From assembly GCA_016874755.1 (NCBI GenBank), contig VGTH01000045.1:1-46496 (forward strand): DNA of 46,496 nt, given 5' to 3'. Below, piece after piece: positions 1 to 9,568 of the stretch. Below the pieces are notes generated by a model. It worked only from the letters and a program-made list of their open reading frames with translations, did not search any database and was not told the DNA's origin. Position 1 is the stretch's first letter; each line of letters begins with the position of its first letter. The position numbers and the translations under genes were made by a program. Source of the DNA: Deltaproteobacteria bacterium. Its GTDB lineage: Bacteria; Desulfobacterota; Binatia; UBA9968.

Positions 1-25
1 CCTCAGTGTGCTTTTCTCTCATCGG

Positions 26-127
26 CGTATCCTTTCCTGCCTGCGCCAACAGGCAGCCTTTCGTTTTTAGATTCGCGAAAGGGTACGCCTACCTATTTCC
101 TATTTCCACACGCTTTGATCATAGCTC
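26..127 (+). repeat. Left copy of 102-bp perfect terminal inverted repeat
   Basis: Bases 26-127 are the exact reverse complement of 46395-46496, with identity ending at 128 (a opposite g at 46394). The element contains a 7-bp hairpin (CTGCCTG, loop CGCCAA, CAGGCAG) near its outer end and a tandem CCTATTT-CCTATTT near its inner end. Twenty-five further bases lie outside this copy, while the right copy runs to the last base, so the real repeat may be longer than 102 bp. A multi-copy dispersed element at which assembly stopped is the simplest reading; a MITE-like element is possible. Confidence 0.9.
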
Positions 128-149
128 AAATTGTTCCGGAGGATGACAA

Positions 150-299
150 ATGAGACTGCTAATCGCCACCATGTTCAAGAAAGTTCCAGTGCGCAAGACC
201 AAACAGCGCGCTTGTATCTGCAAACGCTGCGGTACACGCATCTATTCGTTGGCTTTCTTGAAGGCGCACCTCGAAGCGCACGATCGCAAGAACCACTAA
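150..299 (+). CDS. C2H2 zinc-finger microprotein (49 aa)
   Basis: A 49-codon reading frame starts at ATG 150, seven bases after a perfect GGAGG (138-142). An alternative ATG lies at 171. Residues 24-44 fit the classical C2H2 finger: Cys24-x2-Cys27-x12-His40-x3-His44, with Ile31 where Phe or Tyr usually sits and Leu37 at the conserved hydrophobic position. The N-terminal part is very basic (KK, RKTKQR). By family knowledge such a single finger would bind zinc and perhaps nucleic acid, but the target is unknown. It begins 22 bases inside the terminal repeat boundary. The spacing differs from Ros/MucR fingers, which have nine residues between the Cys and His pairs. The reading frame and motif are clear; the function is inferred. 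Confidence 0.75.
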   Translation: MRLLIATMFKKVPVRKTKQRACICKRCGTRIYSLAFLKAHLEAHDRKNH

Positions 300-405
300 G
301 CCGAGCGGCTCGATCGGTGCAAAGTTATGAAGCCCGCCTCATCGCGTCCGGCTTTCTGCGTAACAGGCGCACAGAGCATGTTCAGAAATCATCGGACCGA
401 AGACA

Positions 406-714
406 ATGGCAGAGATCAAAATTATCGCGCGCGGGATGGAGCGCCGGCCTTGTGTCTGCGGCGCTGCCATCGCCCGATCGCCCATGCACACTGAAGGTAA
501 GTCCGAGTTGTGGCTATGCACACGCCACTGTGGCGCGCGCGGACTGACCTATCAAGGCGCGCTGCGCCGAAAAGTGCGACTCGATCTGTTGAGCTGGGGC
601 GACTTGCGCCGCAACGCCCGCGCTCTCATCGACTCGGCTGAAGACGCGCACAGGTTGTGCGCCGCGCCTGCAAGCGAAGCGGCGCTGCCATCTTGTAGAT
701 CTGCGCTAATGTGA
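406..714 (+). CDS. Possible small Cys-rich protein
   Basis: This 102-codon ATG frame encodes a basic protein with Cys-x-Cys near residues 16-18 and Cys-x3-Cys near 38-42, which could form a small zinc site. The remainder (about 50-102) is Arg/Ala-rich and carries two further Cys. I see no strong ribosome binding site (GACCGAAGACA precedes the ATG) and no family I recognise. It is the longest frame in the otherwise empty stretch between the zinc-finger gene and the 774 repeat. It may be spurious, since GC-rich DNA readily gives open frames of this length. Confidence 0.3.
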   Translation: MAEIKIIARGMERRPCVCGAAIARSPMHTEGKSELWLCTRHCGARGLTYQGALRRKVRLDLLSWGDLRRNARALIDSAEDAHRLCAAPASEAALPSCRSALM

Positions 715-773
715 AAGGCGAGGCGTGCTGTCGCCGCTCGGACACTGTGTCGTAGTGCGGAAGTTTCCGGTTA

Positions 774-802
774 TGTCATCCTGAGCGCTAGCGAAGGATC
801 TG
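774..802 (+). repeat. REP-like element, left copy
   Basis: TGTCATCCTGAGCG followed by CTAGCGAAGGATCTG. An inverted, diverged copy lies at 1990-2017, so the DUF5658-like gene and the AlkB gene sit between inverted copies. The motif resembles a dispersed intergenic repeat type common in environmental proteobacterial assemblies; that comparison is from memory. Confidence 0.6.
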
Positions 803-823
803 CTTTCGGGCGCCGTCGGAAGC

Positions 824-1144
824 TCAGCCGATCAAATCGTGGATGCTATAAATGGCAAATACGGTGTAGATGGTACCGGTGATAACCAGCGCTTTGGCCG
901 CCAGTTCCGGCTTACGCTTGCCCAACCAAACGATCAGCACCAGTAGTAAACACGCCAAACTCTTGTGATAGAGCACGCTCGCGACCGTGCTCCAGGACAG
1001 CGGACCGAAAGTTGCCATGGTGTGGCGCGAGTAGGTAAAAACCCCGTCGACTATTTGCAGAAACAGATTGAAGAGCAGGAGCTGCTGGAGGATTTCCCGC
1101 TCTGGTAAGCTTGCCTTGGCGATCTGACCGGTGGCGGTTTTCAT
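824..1144 (-). CDS. DUF5658-like small membrane protein
   Basis: A 106-residue protein with three predicted membrane segments: roughly residues 19-38 (LLLFNLFLQIVDGVFTY), 58-77 (LACLLLVLIVWLG) and 84-104. The first helix carries an Asp inside a hydrophobic run (the LQIVDGVFT region), as in DUF5658-type proteins whose function is unknown. Lys/Arg-rich turns precede helix 2 and follow it (GKRKPE). It stands alone on the minus strand, with its 3' end 22 bases from the REP-like element at 774-802. The family assignment is from pattern memory and is moderate; that it is a small polytopic inner-membrane protein is much clearer. Confidence 0.6.
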   Translation of the reverse strand: MKTATGQIAKASLPEREILQQLLLFNLFLQIVDGVFTYSRHTMATFGPLSWSTVASVLYHKSLACLLLVLIVWLGKRKPELAAKALVITGTIYTVFAIYSIHDLIG

Positions 1145-1369
1145 GGCGCGACGCTAGAGCGAAGTTGGTGCCATGACCAGCATGGCAACTATTCCACCCG
1201 AGAATGCCAAATCCTATCCGTGCGAATCTATGCTAATCGCCTGGCAGCGATCTGCGGGTTTCGACATCGGGCGGCGTCGTCCGCGCCATCGCTCAAAGTG
1301 GCTAGTCGCAGCATCAGCGTGGGCTGGCTTGTCACCGATCGGGCGCCATGAAATGATTTGCACCCAGTG

Positions 1370-1963
1370 ATGACGAGCTTTGAAGCGATCCCACTGCCCG
1401 ATGCTGAGATCTCCTACCTGGCGCAACTGCCGCTGGCCGACACGCCAGAAGCGATCATGCAGGGATTGATCACTGGCACCGCCTGGCGCGCCGAAAAGAT
1501 TGTCGTTTGGGGCAAAACCTATGCGCAGCCGCGGCTGACCGCTTGGTATGGCAACGAGGGAATCGCTTACACCTACTCGGGCATTCGCCTTGAGGCGCAG
1601 CCCTGGACCGAAACATTGCGTGACATCAAACAGCGCGTCGAAAAGCTCGCCGGCGTGACATTCAACAGCGTGCTGCTCAATTATTATCGCAACGAGCGCG
1701 ACAGCATGGGGCTCCACAGCGATGACGAGCCGGAGCTTGGACGCCGACCGACCATCGCGTCTTTGAGCCTCGGCGCGGAGCGCATGTTCCTCTTGAAACA
1801 CAAGAGCCGAAAAGATCTCAAACCGGTGCGACTGAAGCTTGCCTCCGGCAGTCTGCTGTTAATGAAAGGGGAGACGCAGCACTGCTGGAAACATGGCATC
1901 GAAAAAATGACCCAGCCGTGTCTCCCGCGAGTGAACCTGACGTTTCGGCGGGTGGGTGGTTAG
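1370..1963 (+). CDS. alkB: AlkB-type 2-oxoglutarate/Fe(II) dioxygenase
   Basis: A 197-residue protein with the features of the AlkB family, which repairs alkylated bases by oxidative demethylation using Fe(II) and 2-oxoglutarate. The iron triad is visible as His116-x-Asp118 (in GLHSDDEPELG) and His175 (CWKHG). The 2-oxoglutarate-binding arginines are Arg187 and Arg193 in the PRVNLTFR ending. The upstream LNYYRNERD block and the SLSLGAERMFLLKHK strand also fit. An in-frame TTG at 1358 gives four more residues, but ATG 1370 is preferred because homologues start near the FEAIPLPDAE segment. No clear Shine-Dalgarno is seen. It is monocistronic, between a minus-strand membrane gene and repeats at 1990-2064. 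The length is typical of short bacterial AlkB/ALKBH2-3-like enzymes. Confidence 0.9.
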   Translation: MTSFEAIPLPDAEISYLAQLPLADTPEAIMQGLITGTAWRAEKIVVWGKTYAQPRLTAWYGNEGIAYTYSGIRLEAQPWTETLRDIKQRVEKLAGVTFNSVLLNYYRNERDSMGLHSDDEPELGRRPTIASLSLGAERMFLLKHKSRKDLKPVRLKLASGSLLLMKGETQHCWKHGIEKMTQPCLPRVNLTFRRVGG

Positions 1964-1989
1964 CCTAATATAGCGGCGCAGCGAACCGG

Positions 1990-2017
1990 CAGATGCTTCG
2001 CTTCGCTCCGCATGACA
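1990..2017 (-). repeat. REP-like element, right copy
   Basis: CAGATGCTTCGCTTCGCTCC then GCATGACA, the inverted diverged partner of 774-802. It follows the AlkB stop by 26 bases. Confidence 0.55.
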
Positions 2018-2036
2018 GGGAAAAAAAAGCCAAGAA

Positions 2037-2064
2037 TCCTTCGACGGGCTCAGGATTGAACGGA
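2037..2064 (+). repeat. CCTTCGAC-GCTCAG-GAACGGA repeat, single arm
   Basis: TCCTTCGACGGGCTCAGG followed by ATTGAACGGA. The same family recurs as full inverted pairs at 16297-16359 and 31126-31203; here only one arm is seen. Apart from these two repeats, the 206-base gap between the AlkB and acylphosphatase genes shows nothing I can identify. Confidence 0.6.
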
Positions 2065-2169
2065 CTTTTGATAAACGATTTCAACTCCGATGCCGCCCGA
2101 CAAGGGCGACTCATGCGCCGTTCGTCTTGAAACCTTGGCGCAGGACCCTGAATGTTTTCACATCATCAC

Positions 2170-2454
2170 TTAACGCCTGGTCTGAAAGCCTTTGTAATTC
2201 TGCGGTTCCTGCCACTCGACCGCCACCTCGGTGACGCGCGCGCCCTCGGGGCCTTGACGGCACCAGGCGATCAATCGCTTGACCTGCTCTCTGTTTCCTT
2301 CAGCCCAAGCTTCGACGGAGCCGTCGGGACAGTTCATCACCCAACCGGTGAGCGCTAAAGCCTGCGCTTGCTGCACAGTCGAGGCGCGGTAATAGACGCC
2401 TTGGACGCGGCCGGTGATTTTCAGGCGCACGGCGCACTGGTTTTCGGGTGCCAT
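2170..2454 (-). CDS. acyP: Acylphosphatase
   Basis: A 94-residue acylphosphatase, which hydrolyses acyl-phosphates such as acetyl- or carbamoyl-phosphate in the cytosol. The signature GRVQGVYYRAST (about residues 16-27) carries the phosphate-binding loop and its arginine. GWVMNCPDGSVEAWAEG supplies the catalytic asparagine and the second conserved block. The start at 2454 is preferred over an upstream in-frame ATG at 2505 because GAGGAG lies six bases before it and the length then matches the family (about 90-98 residues). It stands alone on the minus strand; 229 bases separate it from the divergent RRM gene, so that space should hold both promoters. Confidence 0.92.
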   Translation of the reverse strand: MAPENQCAVRLKITGRVQGVYYRASTVQQAQALALTGWVMNCPDGSVEAWAEGNREQVKRLIAWCRQGPEGARVTEVAVEWQEPQNYKGFQTRR

Positions 2455-2683
2455 GTGGTACTCCTCAATGTCCTGCAACGGCTTGAATTGTCTCAAAAGT
2501 GCCAATTATTAGTTTGACAATCGCTGGTCGACTTCAGTAGTCTGGCGCCGATTTTAGGGTCTGTCTAGCGAAGAGCGCGCCTAGAGAGTGATTCTTAGAT
2601 CTGTTGCGGCCCTGCCCTTTAGCTTAGCCGATCCCGCGCACATGACGAGCGACGCTTGAGTTGTACAACAAGGAGGGGCCAAG

Positions 2684-2998
2684 ATGGGGGCAAAGCTTTA
2701 CGTCGGTAATCTTCCCTACAGCATTACCGAAGATCGCCTGCAGCAACATTTTGCACAACATGGAACAGTTGTCAGCGCTCGAATCATCACCGACAAGTTC
2801 ACCGGTAAGTCTAAGGGGTTTGGCTTCGTCGAAATGAGTTCGGACCAGGAAGCCGGGCGCGCCACCACGGCGTTAAACGGCACCGACTTCGAAGGCCGCA
2901 ATATCGTGGTCAGCGAAGCGCGCCCGCAGGCGCCGCGCGACTCGCGCGAAGGCGGCGGATTGGGCGGCGGCCGGCCGTCGCGCCGTGAGCGCTACTGA
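2684..2998 (+). CDS. RRM-domain RNA-binding protein
   Basis: A 104-residue protein made of a single RNA-recognition motif with a Gly/Arg-rich tail. RNP2 is LYVGNL (residues 5-10) and RNP1 is KGFGFVEM (about 44-51), with the aromatic residues needed to stack on RNA. Residues 82-104 (RDSREGGGLGGGRPSRRE) resemble the tails of cyanobacterial and proteobacterial Rbp proteins, often associated with cold response or mRNA handling. A strong AAGGAGG precedes ATG 2684. The gene is monocistronic and converges with ligA, 15 bases separating the two stop codons. Function beyond RNA binding is inferred. Confidence 0.92.
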   Translation: MGAKLYVGNLPYSITEDRLQQHFAQHGTVVSARIITDKFTGKSKGFGFVEMSSDQEAGRATTALNGTDFEGRNIVVSEARPQAPRDSREGGGLGGGRPSRRERY

Positions 2999-3013
2999 CG
3001 GCGACTGGGCAAG

Positions 3014-5475
<2,462 letters not shown>

Positions 5476-6839
5476 ATGTACGGATTCGAAACCATAGGAA
5501 ACGCCACAGTTACCTGTTTTGACGGTAAGCCCGTCCTCACCACCGATCCCTGGATTACGCCCCACGCGTACTTTGGCAGCTGGACCCGTGAGCAAGAGAT
5601 TCCCCAGGCTCAGCTCGAGAACATTCTGACGAGCCGCTACGTTTGGTTCTCGCACGGCCATCCGGATCATCTGAATGCGGACTCTCTGGCTGAGCTCACC
5701 GGAAGGGAATTTCTGTTGCCGGATCACGTCGGCGGACGCATCGCCAACGACTTCCAGCATGCTGGACTAAAATATCAAATCTTACCCGACCGCAAATGGG
5801 TGAAGCTGTCTCCTCGAATCGAGGTGATGTGCCTTTCTGACTACTACCAAGACGGGGTTCTGTTAATAAAGATGGGGCAGACGCTGCTCCTGAATATGAA
5901 CGATACCTCCCCCAGGGGTCACGCCGGTTTCGTGCAGCGACTCGCCAAACAATTTAACCAGCGCATCCTGCTGAAGACCTTTGGCTACGGCGACATCGAC
6001 ATGATCCATTGCTTCCGCGAAGACGGGTCGCCGATGATTCCGGTTGCCGCGGATTTGAAAAGTCGCGGCACGCTAGCGGATCAATTGGGATTTTGGGGAA
6101 AGTTTTATCGAGCGACCGATATTGTGCCCTTTAGCTCCTTCCACGTGTATCAGCGCAGCGACAGCCGGTGGGCATCCCAATACACCGCTCCTTTGGAGGC
6201 CTTCTACAACCGCGGGAGCGAAGTTCAGGGCATCAGAATATTGCCGGCGTTCATCCAGTACAATTGCGAAAATGATTGCGTGACGGAGATCCGGCCAAAG
6301 AAACTTCCTCTGAGCATCAAGCACCCCGAGGAATTTGGCGACCGATGGAACGAGGTTTTGGACAAAAGTGAGGCCTTGAGGTCGAGAGTTATTTTCGCAA
6401 GATCGAGTCCCTGCGTAGAAGTATCGCGGCCATTGAGCTGAAGGTCGGCGGCAAGACCTTGACGGTTGCTTTTTCTGAGGCCGAAACCGAGCGGCGGCTG
6501 CGATTCGAAGTCCCGCGGCAGTCGCTGTTAACTGCGGTTCGTTACAATGTCTTTGACGACTTGTTGATTGGTAATTTCATGAAGACGACTTTCTTAGGAA
6601 AGTGGGAACCGCCCAGTCTCGGTGAGTTCACCTTCCTGACCGCGAAGGTCGCCGACAATGGCATGGCGAGGAGCGCTGCGGAAGTGGCTCGCTACATGCA
6701 AACCTATCGCGACCGGTTTCCCATTGACTTTGTGCTCCATCGGTTTGGCTCGCGCACGGAACGGCTCTTCCGGAATTTCGTCGGAAGCGGCGGGCCGGCT
6801 TTCAAGGCCGCCAAAAAGATGTACTCGATCTTGCGCTAA
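5476..6839 (+). pseudogene. MBL-fold metallohydrolase, frameshifted
   Basis: ATG 5476 follows AAGGAG by six bases and opens a metallo-beta-lactamase-fold protein with the metal motif His60-x-His62-x-Asp64-His65 (FSHGHPDHLN). The frame ends at 6441, but from 6372 the next frame continues coherently (ESYFRKIESLRRS, then KVGGKTLTVAF) to a stop at 6839. A single missing base near 6375-6380 (ttg|agg would become ttg gag) would restore one protein of about 454 residues. I see no slippery heptamer: a -1 slip at the earlier AAAAG would hit TGA 6369. It is therefore a disrupted gene or an assembly error, not obviously programmed. The C-terminal part (about 305-454) is an unrecognised domain. Substrate unknown. 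Confidence 0.75.
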
Positions 6840-6960
6840 CCGAGCTGCAATGCGCCCAAGAAAAGTTTGCAGCAACACGCAAGCTTGATGTCAATGCTAC
6901 ACTCTACGCGAACCACCTTACGTTGACCCCCCAGGGGGAGTGTGTTAACCGTTCTAGAAC

Positions 6961-8706
6961 ATGGGTACACGCCGTTTCGGTTTGATCGCTGCGCTCTTTG
7001 TCCTCTCCGGCTGCGCGGCTGCGGTGCCCAATCCTGCCGTCCCCCCTGATGGTCCCGCTGGACAACCCGAAGGGCCGTTCCCCCGACAAGGTCGTATTGA
7101 GCTCTCCGGCGATGCGCTCAGCATGTCGCACTATTTGAGAGGCACCCTGCTTAGCAGCGAAGGCGATTTCGAAGGAGCGCTCAAAGAGTTTGAAGCGGCG
7201 GCGCGGGCCAATCCCAATGACGCCTTTCTGCACTACCGGCTTGCTACATTGTACCTGCGCCGCGGCGATTTGAAGAAAGCGGTCGTGGAAGCCGAAGCGG
7301 CCGCGGCGTTGGAGCCGCAACGGGTGGAGAACCGGCTCTTGCTCGCGGGTCTCTATTCTTCCTTGGGCGAAAATCAAAAGGGGTTGGCCGAGTACAACGC
7401 GGTCCTGAAGCTTGACTCGAAAAACCAGGAAGCGCTGCTCTACGCCGGCGCACTATACTTGCAGCTCGATGACCATGCGCGTGCCACGGCGCTGCTCGAA
7501 GAGCTTTTGAAGGTCGACGATAATTCGCTCCTGGGTCACTACTATCTCGGGCGCGTGCGCGCCAAAAGCAAACTCTATCTTGCCGCCGAGCAGAGCTACC
7601 GCAAAGCGCTGGAGATCAATCCGAAATCGGAAGCGGTGCTGATGGATTTGGCGTTGGTCTATGAGCTGCAAGGCAAAGCCGAAGATGCGATTCAGACCTA
7701 TCAACGGTTGCTGCAGATCAACGCGCAGAACGTATGGGCGCGCAAACGGCTGGGTGAGCTCTACGTCGGGCAAAACAAACTGAGCGAAGCGCTCAGCCAA
7801 TTTGAGAAGGTTGAATCCACCGAGGCCGATCCGCGCGAGACGCGCATCAAGATCGGCCTGATTTCATTTGAACGCGGCGATTTCGAGCGCGCCGCCACCG
7901 AGTTCAATCTCGTTCTAGTGGGTGATCCGCAGAATGACCGGGCACGCTACTATCTTGGTGCCACCTACGCCGAGCTCAAGTCCGACGACAAGGCGTTGGA
8001 GCAGTTCGAGCGCATTCCCGAGAAGAGCGATCTCTACGTCGACGCGCGCTTGCAGGCCGCCTATTTGCACGATCGCAAAGAGTGGCCGCAGAAAGCCATC
8101 GAAGTCCTGCAGCCGGCGCTACGCAAGGCCAACGATCGCAAAGAGATTCATGCCTTTCTGTCGTCGCTCTACCGCAAGACCAAGGACTATCCGAAAGCCA
8201 TCCAGGCGATGGAGCGGGTCGTCACTCTCGATCCGAAAAACGACCAGGCGCACTTTCAATTGGGCGCGCTGCACGACGAAAACAAGAACAAAGAGAAGAC
8301 CATCGCGAGCATGAAGCGGGCCATCGAGCTCAATCCAAAAAACGCCGCGGCGCTTAACTATCTTGGCTATACCTGGGCGGAGATGGGCGTACAGCTCGAC
8401 GAAGCCGAAGAATTGATCGTGCGCGCACTGAAAATTGAACCGAACGACGGCTTTTACATCGACAGCCTTGGCTGGGTCTACTATCAAAAAGGCGATTACG
8501 TGCGTGCGGTGGAGCAGTTGGAAAGGGCAGCCGAAATCACCGTCGACGACCCGACGATCATCGAGCATTTGGGCGACGCCTATGAAAAAGTCGGCAAGCT
8601 CGATCGCGCGCTGGCGCGCTACCGTGATGCGCTGAAGCGCTCCAAAGAGGCCGACCAAACCAAACGCATTCGTGAGAAAATCCAACGGCTGGAGAAAAAG
8701 ACTTGA
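6961..8706 (+). CDS. TPR-repeat lipoprotein
   Basis: A 581-residue protein with a signal peptide and lipobox Leu15-Ser-Gly-Cys18, predicting an outer-membrane or periplasm-facing lipoprotein. From about residue 55 to 575 it consists of a dozen or more tetratricopeptide repeats (recurring A..hY/L..G....A......A....P.n/d patterns, for example LALVYELQGKAEDAIQTYQR and LGYTWAEMGVQLDEAEELI). Such proteins scaffold envelope complexes; the partner is unknown. Its stop overlaps the start of the LolB-like gene (TTGA at 8703-8706), so the two are translationally coupled. No close Shine-Dalgarno precedes ATG 6961. TTGACC at 6924 may be part of a promoter, but I could not pair it with a convincing -10 box. 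Confidence 0.9.
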   Translation: MGTRRFGLIAALFVLSGCAAAVPNPAVPPDGPAGQPEGPFPRQGRIELSGDALSMSHYLRGTLLSSEGDFEGALKEFEAAARANPNDAFLHYRLATLYLRRGDLKKAVVEAEAAAALEPQRVENRLLLAGLYSSLGENQKGLAEYNAVLKLDSKNQEALLYAGALYLQLDDHARATALLEELLKVDDNSLLGHYYLGRVRAKSKLYLAAEQSYRKALEINPKSEAVLMDLALVYELQGKAEDAIQTYQRLLQINAQNVWARKRLGELYVGQNKLSEALSQFEKVESTEADPRETRIKIGLISFERGDFERAATEFNLVLVGDPQNDRARYYLGATYAELKSDDKALEQFERIPEKSDLYVDARLQAAYLHDRKEWPQKAIEVLQPALRKANDRKEIHAFLSSLYRKTKDYPKAIQAMERVVTLDPKNDQAHFQLGALHDENKNKEKTIASMKRAIELNPKNAAALNYLGYTWAEMGVQLDEAEELIVRALKIEPNDGFYIDSLGWVYYQKGDYVRAVEQLERAAEITVDDPTIIEHLGDAYEKVGKLDRALARYRDALKRSKEADQTKRIREKIQRLEKKT

Positions 8707-9524
8707 TCTTGCGACGGCTCAGAAGCTTGAGCTGTCCGCGAGTTCTTGTCACGTTGGTGTTGGCGGCCATGTGCGCCAATCTTGGCGGTTGTGCAACTAC
8801 TGTGTCGCAACCGGCTCCGGTGCAAGCGCCAGTCCGGCCGTGGCAGGCGAGCGAGCTGATCGGCGCGCTTGAACAAAGAAGCCACCAGTTTCGCTCAGTA
8901 CGCGCATTGGCGCGGGTCAACTATGCCGGCCCTGAGGGAAAGCAAAGCTTTCAGGAGGCAATTTTGGTGCAGCGGCCGGATCGCCTGCGTTTGGAAACCC
9001 TGACGTTCTTGGGCGCCATCCTGATTGTCACAGTCAACGGTGAAGAGGTGATCGCCCATCATCCGCGCGAGGGCATCTTGCTGCGCGGCGCGCCGTCAAA
9101 GCAAAACCTGGTGCGCTTCACCCAGATGCCATTGGAACTAAACGACATTACCACGCTGCTAATCGGGTTGCCGCCGGTCAACACCAAAATGCCCTCGGTG
9201 CAGGAGAGCAATGCACTGATTTTTTCAGCCAACGGCCGGAAACAAGATCGAGTTGCCTTTGAGTCGCAGCTGCCCGTGCCCACGGAGTGGCAGCGTTTTG
9301 CCGAGACGGGTGAAGTTGAGCTGGCGGCGCGCTTCGGCGATTACATCGAAACTCCCGCGGGCGCTTTTGCCACGCGCCTGCAGCTCGAAGCGCCGCTGCA
9401 GAACAAGCGCTTGGAGATTCGCATTGAAGAGCCGGAGATCAATACCGCGATTCCGGCCGATTTGTTTACCCAAACTAAACCGGCCCATGTCAAGGAGTAT
9501 CGGATGGAGGCGGTGGGTTGGTAG
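8703..9524 (+). CDS. LolB/DUF4292-like outer-membrane lipoprotein
   Basis: A 273-residue lipoprotein: hydrophobic signal (about 12-26) and lipobox Leu27-Gly-Gly-Cys30. The body reads as the LolB/DUF4292 fold, an unclosed beta-barrel built of long strands (RSVRALARVNYAGPEGKQ, ILVQRPDRLRLETLTFLGA, ILIVTVNGEEVIAHHP). LolB accepts lipoproteins from LolA and inserts them into the outer membrane; DUF4292 relatives are less well defined, so the LolB role is inference. TTG 8703 is chosen as the start because it overlaps the upstream stop and follows GGAG at a good distance. It continues the TPR gene and precedes the peptide-binding protein by 44 bases, probably in one transcript. Confidence 0.75.
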   Translation: MILRRLRSLSCPRVLVTLVLAAMCANLGGCATTVSQPAPVQAPVRPWQASELIGALEQRSHQFRSVRALARVNYAGPEGKQSFQEAILVQRPDRLRLETLTFLGAILIVTVNGEEVIAHHPREGILLRGAPSKQNLVRFTQMPLELNDITTLLIGLPPVNTKMPSVQESNALIFSANGRKQDRVAFESQLPVPTEWQRFAETGEVELAARFGDYIETPAGAFATRLQLEAPLQNKRLEIRIEEPEINTAIPADLFTQTKPAHVKEYRMEAVGW

Positions 9525-9568
9525 GACATGGCAGATTATTTTCGACGGCATTATTTAGGAGGAAGTCG

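Noticed and set aside
131-547. 138-codon frame over the zinc-finger gene
   Set aside because: It is in a different frame from the 49-residue gene with GGAGG and the C2H2 motif, starts at TTG without a ribosome binding site and has no recognisable domain.
1214-1801. 195-codon minus-strand frame opposite AlkB
   Set aside because: It is a shadow of the AlkB frame, which has all catalytic residues; the reverse product has no domain.
6364-6372. Programmed -1 frameshift in the MBL gene
   Set aside because: The AAAAG at 6364-6368 is not a slippery heptamer, and a -1 slip there meets TGA at 6369; a DNA indel downstream fits better.
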